NCBI RefSeq assembly: GCF_042477335.2 | Contig: NC_091247.1 | Span: forward strand, 3,804,501-3,868,500 | Direction: 5' to 3' | Length of the DNA stretch: 64,000 bases | Source of the DNA: Ovis canadensis | Taxonomy: Eukaryota > Chordata > Mammalia > Artiodactyla > Bovidae | Part shown: piece by piece, positions 1 to 10,850 of the stretch | Position numbering within the stretch: position 1 is the stretch's first letter | Layout of the letters: each line of letters opens with the position of its first letter | Position numbers and translations under genes: made by a program | The notes under the pieces: generated by a model | Told to the model about the DNA's origin: nothing | The model's input: the letters and a program-made list of their open reading frames with translations, nothing else | Database searches by the model: none

Positions 1-329
1 TCTGTCTGTGAGAGGCAGAGATAGAAGGAGAGAGGCAGCTGAGAGAGATGCGTCAAACCACTTCACCAGGGTCAACACTGAGCGTGATCAATGTCTAGTC
101 TTCTCCTTTACTTGATATTTGTGTGTTTTAGAATGTGTATATTACTTTAACAATTCTAAAAAGATTGAAAACCATTCTAAAGTTATTCCTCTATCACTCC
201 TCTGTGGAGTAATATTATTTAGTGCTTTTTCTGTTTGTTTTTGCAGAGCACAATACAGTTGTGATCACAGTGACACTGAGATTTACAACTAAGGAACTCC
301 AGCGTTGTGGTCTTACTCTGTGGTGATGG
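1..329. other. AT-rich intergenic sequence, no feature seen
   Basis: AT-rich non-coding sequence at the left edge. I see no reading frame of substance and no repeat family I can name, although it adjoins an L1 remnant and may be part of the same old element. Confidence 0.4.
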
Positions 330-700
330 TTGCCAATTCTCCTCTTTCATTTCTGATTTTATTGATTCGAGCCCCCTCTCTTCTTCTTGAGTGTAGCTTA
401 TGTTCGTTTTGTTTAACTTTTGTTAAACAAATTTAAAGAACCAGCTGTTCGTTTCGCTGATCTTTTCTGTTGGGTTTTTATTTTCATTTTGTTTATTTTT
501 CACTCTGATCTTTGTTGTTTTCTTCCTTCTACAAACTCTGGGCTTCATTTATTCTTCTCTTTCTCATTCCTTGACATGTCGAGTGTTTATCTGAGATTTC
601 TCTTGTTTACTGAGGTAGACATTTATCACTATGAACTTCCCTCTTTAGAACTGCTTTTGCTGCAGCCCTAGTTTTTATTTCTAAAGTTGTTTTATTAAGA
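330..700 (-). mobile_element. Old L1 LINE fragment (ORF2 region), antisense
   Basis: Read on the minus strand this resembles the mid-ORF2 portion of mammalian L1, including the stretch whose complement reads like 'cttccctctttagaactgc' near 636-654. All frames carry stops, so it is a decayed, truncated copy. The family is assigned from remembered L1 consensus, not alignment. Confidence 0.55.
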
Positions 701-1639
701 GGACAATGAATGTTTATCACAGTAAAATAGAGAAGTATAAAGAGATTAAGAATCAAGGAAACCAAGTCCTTCTGCCTAGAAGGAGAGCTGTAACACAGCG
801 TGTAACACGGGGTGTCTGGTTCCAGCCTGGCAGGAATTCTGGGGCGTGTGCTCTTCCAGAACCTGACTCCCCCAAGGGCTGGACACTGGTCCATCGGTCC
901 TCTCTCTTTTGTGACCCCCGTGGCCCAGATCAGAATTTCTGGGGAGCCCCCTGCTTTGGGACTTGAGACCATTCCGATTTTTCACTTCCATCGTCCTGCG
1001 GAAAGGGACATCCTCACCCGTAAATTTTTATTTACCCCGGATCCACAGAAGCAGAGTCTCTTTTTCCTAATGTAAAGGACTTCTTGTGTTGGCTGCAGTT
1101 TTCCATGTCGGTGGTGTCAACTTTGATCCCTGTTTAGGAAACCGGGGGTGCAGACTCAGGGGTGCAGACTCTTGGGGCTGAGACCTTAGGGAGGCAGGAG
1201 GGGGAGGAGCTAGGAATGGAGATGACGAAGGCGCCTGAACTGGCCCAGCAGGAAGGCCTCGGCACCAACCACACCTGCCCCAGCCTGTTCTAGGCTCCAC
1301 CCAGCCCTTTTCTCATTCTCTGCTCCCTACCCTGACCCCCTTCCAGTCTCAGCACCTCCTCAGGCCCCCAAGCAAGCCTCGCCCCCAACACACCCCTGCC
1401 CCACTCCCAGGCGTCTGTGAACGCCTGCCCACCCATCTGTGAACTCCTTGGATCTGGCCAGAATGACTCTGACCACCCAGTGCCCTTGGAAAGGGAAATG
1501 CTGCCTACCAAGTGCACAGAGAGACGGGTGGGTGGGGCACACTCCAGGGAGCTTAGGGCAGCTGGTTTGGTGGTTTGGGAAGGAAAGGAGGAAGCGAGGC
1601 TCGCCATCCCTCCCTCCCTCCCACCTCTGGCCCCCAACA
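701..1639. other. Intergenic sequence without recognised gene
   Basis: Mixed-composition intergenic DNA that becomes GC-rich after about 1140. Short open frames exist on both strands, but they overlap each other and have no recognisable domain or splice context. A small direct repeat of 'ggggtgcagactc' occurs near 1145-1170. Confidence 0.4.
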
Positions 1640-1760
1640 CAGGTAGGGGTAGAATTGTGCCATAAGCTGATGGAGAAACTGAAGTTGAAAGAGACTTGCC
1701 CCCTCTGTGCCCTACAGAGTGACAGAGCCAGGGTCTGAACCCAGTGCCTGTTAGACCCCT
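1640..1760 (+). repeat. MIR SINE fragment
   Basis: The pattern 'gatggagaaactgaag' followed by a segment ending 'gggtctgaacccagt' is the familiar MIR core and 3' part. Diverged, as expected for a pan-mammalian SINE. Confidence 0.6.
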
Positions 1761-2059
1761 CGGGGCCCACCTGACATTGAAGCTGCATCCAGATGCTACA
1801 GGAGGGACCTCTGGGCTCTGACGTTCCCTGAGCCATTGGTCCCAGTGCCCAGAGAGGAACCTCGTCCTCTGGTGGGGATAGGCTGGTCCAGGAACTGGGA
1901 GAGCCCACAGCGCCCAGGGCTGGTGGCCATTCCCCAGCCGTCATTCCCAGCCCCACAAAGAGATAAGCTTTGCCCCACACCCCTCTAGTTCAGAGAAGGC
2001 TGAGGCTGGGAGGGTGCGGCCCCCAGGGAAGCCAGGGCTCCGGAGCTCCAAGAGGCCAC

Positions 2060-2260
2060 AGCCTGGGACAGTGGCTAGCGAAGAGCACAGGGTCCAAAGC
2101 CAGGGAGGCAGGGATCCTAGATCCAGCTCAGCCTCATTCTAGCTGGTGACCTCAGGCAAAACTCTGAGACTCAGTTTTCCCATCTGTGAAATGGCCTGCC
2201 TGGTGGGTTATTGGGAGAATTACTCAAAAAATGACACGTGGATCTCTTGCCCAAAGCCTA
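2060..2260 (+). repeat. MIR SINE fragment
   Basis: It contains the MIR hallmarks in order: a tRNA-like 'gcacagggtccaaagccag' stretch, then 'gtgacctcaggcaaa', then 'tcagttttcccatctgtgaa'. Confidence 0.65.
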
Positions 2261-3957
2261 GAATGTGTTCAGAGCCCCCTGCCAGGCTCACAGTGGTCCT
2301 GCAGGGGTCAGGGTCTGTGATGTCCCTCCTCAGGGGCACGTCCTGCAGTCCTGCCCCCAGGAATAGGCAGCATTATGTGAAGAAGGGCCAGGAGGTCAGC
2401 ACAGCACAGGTGAAGGAGTTTCAGTGCTGAAGGACAGCTGGAAAGTCTCCATTCTCCTGACTCCCAGGACCAGCGAAGAATAAATCTAGAGTTAACTGGA
2501 TATTTGTGACACATTTTTTTCTAGCCAATAAGAGCATTTCAGCAAACATCTTCCAGGTCCCCCTAATTTTCCAAAGGGCCCTTTGACCCTCTGATTCTGA
2601 AATCTTTCTCTTTGGGAACCTCCATTCCATCTTTGTCCCTGTCTCTTCTTCCACTTCTCAGGGCCTACCCGCCACCCAGATTCCTTCCTCGGCCTTGTGT
2701 TTCTTTGGCCGGGTTTGGTTTCCGCTCTGTAGCCACCTGGCACAGTGCTCTGCCTCGGTTTGCATTTTCAGGGGCTGCGTCCCCTCTGGGGCCTCGGTGA
2801 TGCGGCCTTTTGTCCCCTTCTTACAGGTGAGGAAGCCCACCTGTCCGCTGCTCAAAGGCACAGTGTGGAGCAGAGTGAATGGGACTTGGGGGCAAGTTGT
2901 TCGCTTGCAAATGAGCCCAGGAAGCCTGGGGGAGGACCGGGGTAGGGGGCCTGGGGGAGGGAGCGCTGTGGTGGGCATCAGCTCAGACTAGTTGGGCAAT
3001 CAGGTCCCAAAGGGACTGGCTCCGTCCCCCATAGGTGGAGGGTTATCGCCAGGATATTAACACTCCTCACTGCAGGCTGGCACTAGTTTACAGGATGCTC
3101 CCCGAGGCTGAGAGGAAGGACACAGGTGTTCCAGGCAGGCGCTGTCGGCCTCTCGGGGACCGGTTCCCCCAGCTACAGGTGCGTTCAGGTGGACACGTGA
3201 GCACAACAGCAGCATCCCCACCCCAGGTTTCCCACATCCAAGCCCTCGAGCCTCTGCAGCAGGTTGCCACACCCGCCTCTGTTCTCAACCTGTTAAGTCC
3301 CGTTGTTGGTCTTGCTGTGGCCTGCTCGGCTTGCTGATTTCATTCTGTCCAGCCTGGGAGCGGGCACCACCACCGTGTGAAAACAAAGTTGCAAGGAGAC
3401 CAAAGCTCAGGGAGGAAGGGACAGCCCCAAAGTCGCTCTGGGAGCGTGAGGATGGACGCCGCCCTGGTCCAGCCCCGCTCCTGCCGCCCCTGCCATGCAG
3501 ACACACTGGGCACTTTGACAGCTGGAAACCCCAGCACAGTGTCTGCCTCGCCTCTGTCACACGGGGTCCTCCAGACACCTCCCCCCTCCTGCCAGGCCCT
3601 GAAGATCACATACAGGAGGCCAGGGCTGGAGATCTGGTCAGCCTAGGAGGACCCCAGCTTCCACAGGGGAAGAGGGCTTGCCCAAGAGCTGCTGGGGCCA
3701 GGCTGTGAAGTGATCCTAGAGCCTGCCTGGCTCAGAGAAGCTGGCTGGGTGAGATCACTGCCTGACGAGACCCCGGGACAAAGGTCCACTGATCCTCCAG
3801 CTGCATTCATGTGGGCCCAGAGCTTGCAGGCGGACCTCCATCATCTGTACAAAAGCCTCTGAGCTGGGCACCACAGTTCCCCCTTGTTCTAAGTGGACAC
3901 TGAGATGCTAAATCCCTCCCTGGCCTGTGAGTAGCAGCCCAGGGGTTAAAGCAGCCC
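2261..3957. other. Intergenic sequence without recognised gene
   Basis: About 1.7 kb of GC-moderate intergenic DNA. Overlapping short ORFs occur on both strands without domain similarity I can name. No promoter, poly(A) signal in a sensible context, or clear repeat was seen. Confidence 0.4.
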
Positions 3958-3961
3958 TCGG

Positions 3962-4160
3962 GGCTCCCAGGGGGCACTAGTGGTAAAGAACCTGCCTGTC
4001 AACGCAAGAGACATAAGAGACGGAGTTTCAGTCTTTGGTTCGGGAAGATCCCCTGGAGAAGAGCATGGCCACGCACTCCAGTATTCCTGCCTAGAGAATC
4101 CCATGGACTGCCTGCCTGGTGGGCTACAGTCCACGGAGTCACCCAGAGTCACCCACAAAT
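3962..4160 (+). mobile_element. Bov-tA type SINE
   Basis: Diverged ruminant SINE. It has a tRNA-derived head ('ggtaaagaacctgcctg') followed by the BovA body ('ctccagtattcctgcc', 'agaatcccatggac', 'gggctacagtccac'). Confidence 0.8.
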
Positions 4161-4424
4161 GAGATGACTTGGCATGCAGAGCAGGCGTGCATCCTCTGAT
4201 CCAAAGACACAAGCTTGCCCTCCCGTGCGTCTCCTTCCCCATGACTGGTTTGGCCTCCACCTCGGGGACACCCAAGCAAGGGTGTCAGAACCCTGGGACC
4301 TGGGATATCTGTTCCCTAGCCCAGCCCCGCCTGGGGCATACTTCACATCTGAAATCGCACACACACACAGTCCATGAAACACTGGCTCTTCCTCAAAGAG
4401 CTGCCCTCTGATGCTTTCTTTTCT

Positions 4425-4766
4425 TTTTTAAAAAAAATTTTTTTAACGTGGACCGTTTTTAAAGTCTTTATTGAATTTTTTACAATATTGCTTCTGCTTT
4501 ATGTTTTGACTTTTTGGCCACAATGCACAAGGAATCTTTTTTTTAATATTTTATTTATTTATTTGGCTGCACGGGGTCTCAGTTGCAGCATGTGGGATCT
4601 AGTTCCTTGATCAGGGATTGAACCTGGGCCCCCTGCATTGGGAGTCTTAGCCACTGGCCTGAGAAAGTTCCAGCATGTGGGATCTCAGCCCCCTGACCAA
4701 GGGTCAAAGCCGTGTGCCCTGCACTGAGTGGCAAAGTCAACCACTGGACCACCAAGGAAGTCCCTA
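4425..4766 (-). mobile_element. CHR-2 type tRNA-derived SINEs, two partial copies
   Basis: Two successive antisense copies of the cetartiodactyl CHR SINE. The first has 'tttggctgcacggggtctc' and 'gcagcatgtgggatc'. The second repeats 'cagcatgtgggatctcag' and ends in 'accaaggaagtccc', the complement of the SINE head. A T-rich tail sits to the left. Confidence 0.75.
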
Positions 4767-4999
4767 TAACGTTTTCTATTTTACATAAAAGTCCCAGCTC
4801 TTCCAATTCGGCCACAGCCCCCCGAGCAGTGGTGAGAACTGTGGGTGCCTGGGAGTGTTCCCACTGGCAGGACACCAGACCCTCCTGCCCAGCCCTGCGG
4901 GTCCCCTACAGAGATGAACAGTGATGTATATTTATACGTCTCGAGCCATTGCCTCTGGTTTCTAGAAGTAGATAAACCCAGTTGAAGGGGGGATGGATC

Positions 5000-5300
5000 A
5001 GTTCAGTTTAGCCGCTCAGTCGTGTCCGACTCTTTGTGACCCCATGAACTGCAGTACACCAGGCTTTCCTGTACATCACCAACTCCCGGAGCTTGCTCAA
5101 ACTCACGTCCGTTGAGTCAGTGATACCATGCAACCTCTCAGAGTGATACCATCTCATCCTCTGTTGCCCACTTCTCCTCCTGCCTTCAATCTTTCCCAGC
5201 ATCAGAGTCTTTTTCAGTGAATCAGTTCTTTGCATCAGGTGGCCGAAGCATTGGAGTTTCAGCTTCAGCATTGTTCCTTCCCATGAATATTCATTCACTC
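5000..5300 (-). mobile_element. BovB (RTE) LINE 3' fragment, antisense
   Basis: It begins with the complement of the BovB terminus (GTTCAGTTTAGCCGCTCAGT) and continues through the 3' coding end, which on the minus strand reads like KLKLQCFGHLMQRTDSLKKT. A short internal duplication ('gtgataccat' at about 5121 and 5141) interrupts the frame. 5'-truncated, about 300 bp. Confidence 0.85.
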
Positions 5301-5984
5301 ATTGGAAGGGTGAATATGAACATTGGAAGTGGGGAGGGGTGTCGGAGTCCTATTGCGGAGTCCCCCGCCAGGAGAGACCAGGACCTTTTATCTTCCCTCA
5401 CCCTTTCACCCAGCTTCTCCCAGGCCAGCCCTGAGGCTGTCCTTGGGCTGGATTTATCCTCTCCTAGAGGGAAGGGGGAAGGGGAAAACAGAGAATGCTG
5501 GTTTGGCTGTTGATGGAATGCTGGCCTGCGTGCCAGGGCCCCGGGGCTGATCTGCGCATCTGGCTCCCCGCAGGGACCAGCGCCCGGAAGGCACACCAGA
5601 GAACTTTGAAGACCTCTGAGTGAGATAAACCAGTCAGCTGGCCCCAGACCAAGTCCCAGCGAACCAGTTGTTTGCAGCTAAAAATGGAAGCACAATCTTT
5701 CAGTCAGTAGTCACCAGCTCCCTGGCCTGTGCCAGGCCCCTGCAGACTCTGGGGAAACAAGCCCTGCCCTACAGGAACCTGTGACCCTCAAGGGAAAGCC
5801 CAGGGACCCAGGCAAAGGCACCCACAAAGGATGCTGTGGCCGGTGCCACACGGATCCGCGTTGGCAGCCTCAAACTGTATCATCGCGACCCTGACAAACC
5901 TATAGTTGCAGGGAAGAGAGTGGGGGCGAGAGAGGATGGTCAGATCTCAGTCCCTGGGAGAGCCAAGTGGCAGTTCTCAGCTTC
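5301..5984. other. Intergenic sequence without recognised gene
   Basis: Unique-looking intergenic DNA between BovB-derived blocks. No gene or recognisable repeat. Confidence 0.4.
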
Positions 5985-6332
5985 TTGAAGGAAAGAATTC
6001 AAGAGCGAGCCATAGTAAAGTGAAACAAGGTTTATTTAAGGAAGAAACACACTTCATAGAATGTGCACCCTCTGGAGAAGCAGGACAGAGTCGTCAGTTT
6101 TTGACGGGGTGGGTGATTACACAGGCTACTGAGTGGGACGTGAGTTTGAGCAAGCTCGGGGAGCTGGTGGTGGACAGGGAGACATGGCATGCTGCAGTCC
6201 ATGGGGGAGCAGTCTGACACTCCTGAGCGACTGAACTGAATGAGTGGGAGGAGTATTATAGCTGTTTTAGGAAGTGGAGAAGATTTTCAGAAATTGGGTC
6301 ACTGCCCACTTTTTGATATTTATGGTCAAGCC
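5985..6332. mobile_element. Endogenous retrovirus LTR-like fragment, interrupted by BovB
   Basis: The segment starting near 'gaaagaattcaagagcgagc' and ending 'ggtcaagcctc' resembles a ruminant ERV LTR found widely in cetartiodactyl genomes. It is split by a 102-bp BovB tail (6139-6240) flanked by the duplicated target TGAGTGGGA, and its right end is cut off by a second, antisense BovB. No internal retroviral genes are present. Family name left open. Confidence 0.5.
6139..6240 (+). mobile_element. BovB 3'-end insertion, 102 bp, with 9-bp TSD
   Basis: Severely 5'-truncated BovB tail ending in the canonical GCGACTGAACTGAA. The nonamer TGAGTGGGA occurs at 6130-6138 and 6241-6249 and is read as the target-site duplication. 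Confidence 0.85.
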
Positions 6333-8322
6333 TCCTCAGTTCAGCTCAGTTCAGTGGCTCAGTCGTGTCCGACTCTTTACGACCCCATGGACTGTAGCAC
6401 ACCAGGCCTTCCTGTCCATCACCAACTCCCGGAGCTTACTCAAACTCATGTCCACTGAGTCGGTGATGCCATCCAACCACCTCATCCTCTGTCGTCCCCT
6501 TTTCCTTCCACCTTCAATCTTTCCCAGCATCAGGGTCTTTTCCAACGAGTCAGTTCTTAGAATCAGGTGGCCAAAGTTTTGGAGCTTCAGCTTCAGCATC
6601 AGTCCTTCCAATGAATATTCAACACTGATTTCCTTTACGATTGACTGATCTCCTTGCAGTCCAAGGGACTCTCAAGAGTCTTCTCCAACACCGCAGTTCA
6701 AAAGCAACAATTCTTCAGTGCTCAGCCTTCTTTATGGTCCAACTCTTTTGGCAAACTGATGTCTCTGCTTTTTAATACACTGTCGAGATTTGTCACCACT
6801 TTTGTTCCAAGGAGCAAGCGTCTTTTAACTTCATGGCTGCAGTCACCATCCGCAGTCATTTTGGAGCCCAAGAAAATAAAGTCTGTCACTGTTTCCATTT
6901 TTTCCCATCTATTTGCCATGAAGTGATAGCACTGGACGCCATGATCTTTCTTTTTTGAGTATTGCATTTTAAGCCAGCCTTTCCACTCTCCTCTTTCATC
7001 CTGCTCAAGAGGCCTCTTTAGTTCCTCTTCACTGTTTGCCATTAGAGTAGTATCATCTGCATATCTTGAGGCTGTTATTTTTCCCTAAAATCTTGATTGC
7101 AGCTCATGCTTCATCCAGCCCAGTATTTCTCATGATGTACTCTGCATATAAGTTAAATAAGCAGGGTGAATACACAGCCTTGACGTACTCCTTTCTCAGT
7201 TTTGAACCAGTCTGTTGTTCCATGTTCTAACTGTTGCTTCTTGACTTGCATACAGGTTTCTCAGGAGATTGGTAAGGTAGTCTGGTATTCCCATCTCTTC
7301 AAGAATTTTCCAGTCTGTTGTGATCCACACAGTCAAAGGCTTTAGCATAGTCAATGAAGCAGAAGTAGATGTTTTTCTGGAATTCCCTTGCTTTCTCTCT
7401 GATCCAGTGGATACTGGCAATTTGATCTCTGGTTCCTCTGCCTTTTCTAAATCCAGCTTGTACATCTGGAGATTCTCAGTTCACTTACTGCTAAAGTCTT
7501 CCTTGCAGGATTTTGAACATTACCTTGTGAAATGTGCGCAATTGTATGGTAGTTTGAACATTCTGGGGGATTGGAATCAAAACTGTCCTTTTCTAGTCCT
7601 GTGGCCACTGCCGAGTTTTCCACATTTGCTGGCATACTGAATGCCGCAGTTTAACAGCAGCATCTTTTAGGATCTGAAATAGCTCAGTTGGAATTCCATC
7701 AGCTCCACTAGCTTTGTCTGTCGTAATGTTTCCAAAGGCGAACTTGACTTCACACTCCAGGATGTCTGGCTCTAAGTGAGTGACCACCATCGTGGTTATC
7801 CAGGTCATTAAAACTTTTTTTGTATAGTTCTTCTGTATATTCTTGCCACGCCTTTTTAATCTCTTCCGCTTCTGCTAGGTCCTTACAGTTTCTGTCATTC
7901 ATCATGCCCATCCTTGCCTGAAATGTTCCTTTGGTATCTCCAATTTTCTTGAAGAGAGCTCTAGTCTTTCCCATTCTATTGTTTTCCTCTATTTCTTTGC
8001 ATTGTTTACTTAAGAAGGCTTTCGTATCTCTCTTTGCTATTCTCTTGAACTCTACATTCAGTTGGGTATATCTTTCCCTTTCTCCCTTGCCTTTCGCTAG
8101 AAAAGACATACCCAGCTGAATATAGAGGGGTACATTCCCTCCTTTTCTTCTCTTCTCAGTTATTTGTAAAGTCACCTCAGACAAACCACGTTGTCTTCTT
8201 GCATTTCTTTTTCTTTGCGATGGTTTTGGTCACCACCTCCTGCAGTGTTAGAACCTCTGTCCACAGTTGTTCAGGCACTCTGTCTACCAGATCTAATCCC
8301 TTGAATCTATTCGTCACTGGCC
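6333..8322 (-). mobile_element. BovB (RTE) LINE, 5'-truncated, antisense, decayed
   Basis: About 2 kb of BovB in reverse orientation. The left edge is the complement of the 3' terminus (repeats of GTTCA). Moving right, the minus strand carries the ORF2 C-terminal region, reverse-transcriptase segments (including a stretch like YLTNLLRNLYASQEATVRT at about 7196-7465) and the region between endonuclease and RT (7750-8184). The coding frame is broken by several stops and frameshifts. The endonuclease N-terminus is missing, so the copy is dead. Confidence 0.9.
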
Positions 8323-8779
8323 CTTGCTACGGCTCCCTTCTTTACAAACAGGGTGCCTTCCTTTCTGTCCCTCTGAATGCCCCCTCCCTCACCACCCCTC
8401 TGCCTTTGAGGTCCACTATCTCTGCCCTTGGCCTACCCTTGGAGATATCTAAGACAGTCCTCCTGGGGCTCCTAGACTCCCTAGGATGAACTAGGGTCAG
8501 TACAACCTCTGGAGGAAAGCATAGCTAATTGCGTTCAGAGAGGAGGTAGAGGCTCCGAGAGATTTCGAGAGCTGCTCACGGTCTCCAGGCCAGCATGCCA
8601 AGCTCAGGGCTCCTAAGCAAGAGTGATGACCCCAAGCCAGAAAGTAAGGACGACGACCTTCTGGATTTCCCTTCCAGTGATTGTTTCAACGCTCTTCTAA
8701 AAACAATAAAGTTTTCTTCCCAAATCGGATCCCTGACTTCTCAAGCGCGCACCGGCCCCCCATCCCGGAGTTCCCTGAC
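8323..8779. other. Intergenic sequence just upstream of the GBGT1 promoter; isolated AATAAA
   Basis: A short spacer between the antisense BovB and the GBGT1 CpG island. A canonical AATAAA lies at 8705-8710, followed by a T-rich stretch. A plus-strand open frame (8595-8798) begins nearby, but I recognise no protein in it. Confidence 0.4.
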
Positions 8780-9079
8780 CCGCGCTCCTCTCACCTAAGA
8801 TGGGTCTTCCGCCTTGGAGGCGTGGCCCACGTGGCACAGAGAGTAGAGCCCCCGGGGGACCTCTAGGGGGCGGGGGCTGCAGCTGGTGGGCGGGTCGAGG
8901 CCGGGTGGGAGGAGCATCAGCCGGTGGGCGGGGCCCGAGGCTCCTTTCCCCGCCCCACTCGAGCCCTGCGTCCCGCTCCGCCAACCGCGCTACCTGAGGC
9001 GCCCCGGCCAGCCGCGTCCCTGATTTCCGGGCCCAGCTGCGCCCCTCCGTTCGTCCCCACCTCGGTCCGGCCTCAAGGG
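8780..9079 (+). promoter_or_regulatory. GBGT1: GBGT1 CpG-island promoter and probable non-coding first exon
   Basis: A CpG-rich block (the island extends to about 9560) lies upstream of the first coding exon. It contains an E-box CACGTG at 8828-8833 and repeated GC boxes, including two GGTGGGCGGG motifs (about 8885 and 8924). A consensus donor GGG|GTGAGT begins at 9080, so I infer an untranslated first exon ending at 9079, with its start somewhere between about 8900 and 9000. TATA-less. The exact transcription start cannot be read from sequence. Confidence 0.6.
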
Positions 9080-10249
9080 GTGAGTCTGCAGGCGGCAAGG
9101 ACAGTCGCGCTCCGTCCGCCGCGCCACGGGTCTGGCTGGGGCCCGCAGTGGCCGGCGGAAGTGGAGGCGCTCGCGTGCGGGCCCCGGGCTCCGGGGTGCA
9201 AGTCACCGGCTGGGGCGGCCGGAGTGCGGGCCGGGCTCTGCGTCGGCGGCGCGGCCCACGATCTAGCGGAGCCGACGCGTCAGGTGGAGCCTTTGGAGGA
9301 ACCGGCGCCCCAAGCCCGGGTGGGGAAGCCGAGGTCCGCAGAGGGAGCGAGAGCGCCAACGAGCTTGCCCAGAGGCCACGGCGTGAGCGGGACCAAAGCC
9401 CCGAAGCTACTGCCTGGGGATCTCGCTCTGACCTCGGGAGGACGCAGGGGGGTCCCGCGCTCCCTATGGCCCGGGCTGGGCCTAGCGCTTTCACAGCCCT
9501 CCCCTCGTGTCCGCAGCGGCGCGTACTGCGTCTTGTCCGCGGCACCAATCCCCACCCCGCCTATAGCTGAGGAGGACCACCACCCCCGCCCCCACCACCA
9601 GGCTGTGATGGACCGGGGAGGAGAGTGCCTTGCCCAAGGTTGGCGCCGAGCAGGTGAGAGGTGAAACGTGCTCCCAGGAGAGCTCTGCCTCCCGGAGGAA
9701 CGCTCGCCTGCCTCCCCTGGCCCCCACCCCCGGCCAGGGAGATCGCCGCCGCCCATCTCTGCCCAGCAACCCTCTTCCGCAGGCCGTGTGTGCCCCCGCG
9801 GTGCCGGCTCCGGGCTGGATTTCCCCCAGAATCCTTCTCCATGTGCTCTGGCCCTAGCCGCTAGGAAGCCCGGCTCATGGTGGAAGGTTTCAGGAGGGAG
9901 ACCTGCGAGGCAAGGCAGGGGAGGCGGCCAGTCGCCTTTCCGGCCCAGTGCCTCTCCCAAGGCACAGCAGCAGGCTTTGGCTGAATCCTGAGCCTCTGTC
10001 CCCTGGAACTGCCAGATCTGGGCCTGGGGTCCAGCTGGACAGGGCAACGCCTGGACTCCACATTCCCCTTGATGGTGGTGCCCAGGGGAGGGCAGAGCAG
10101 CAAAACAAAAAAAAAGAAGGGAAGGTCAGTGTCCTGTGGATAAGGAGCATCCCTTTGCAGGTGTTCCCCCACCACGGAGACCCAGACTCTGAGCCTGACA
10201 CCCCTGAGAGAGGTGGGCCGATTCACCAAGACCCACTCGGTCTCTGCAG
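9080..10249 (+). other. GBGT1: GBGT1 intron 1 (inferred)
   Basis: GC-rich intron between the inferred non-coding exon 1 and the exon carrying the start codon. Its first half is still CpG island. Long open frames on both strands are typical of GC-rich DNA and show no domain similarity. Confidence 0.5.
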
Positions 10250-10349
10250 GTGCCCAGGCTCAGATGCCGCCCCCAGCGATGCACTGCCCGAGACTGGCCC
10301 TGGGCCTGGGATTCTGCCTGCTGCTGGGCATTGCCCTCTGCTCTCTGTG
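10250..10349 (+). CDS. GBGT1: GBGT1 first coding exon (5' UTR 10250-10278; CDS from 10279)
   Basis: The acceptor TCTCTGCAG ends at 10249 and the donor GTGAGC begins at 10350. It codes for the cytoplasmic tail and most of the signal anchor (23 codons plus two bases of Trp24). Two in-frame ATGs lie 15 nt apart (10264 and 10279). The second has G at -3 and matches the human start, so it is preferred. Confidence 0.9.
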
Positions 10350-10813
10350 GTGAGCATGCCCCTTGCAGCCCTCTGTCCCCACCCCAGACTCCTTCCTCTC
10401 TCAGCATCTCAACCCCCAAACCTGGACCCCTTCCCAGGATTTCCAGGTCCCACCCTCCTCTCTAGGCACACCTGTCCCTCCCCCTAGCCTCAGTACGACT
10501 GAACCAGCCTGGCTTATGGGTTTTCCTTTGCACTCACCTCCCGGCCTCTACACTTGACTCTCGCCTCTGCCTGGACTATTCTTCTAGCCGTGTTAATGAG
10601 GAACTCCTGTTCATGCTCCAGAATTCACCTCGTGTGTCCTTTCCGCAAAGCTCTGGGGGTTCCCCCACACCACCAGTCCCTTGTGGGACTGGTGTCAAGA
10701 ATATTCCTGCCCCAGGAATGAAAGGCTGCATAGCTGTGTAATGACTCACTGCAGAAGGCCAGGAAGCTTTGTCCTCTGAGGTCAGCCAGACCCAAGGACT
10801 GATAGGTGGAGGG

Positions 10814-10850
<37 letters not shown>

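Noticed and set aside
8697-9548. 283-codon minus-strand ORF in the GBGT1 CpG island
   Set aside because: Low-complexity Pro/Arg/Ala sequence opposite a promoter, with overlapping long frames on the other strand as well. Composition artefact.
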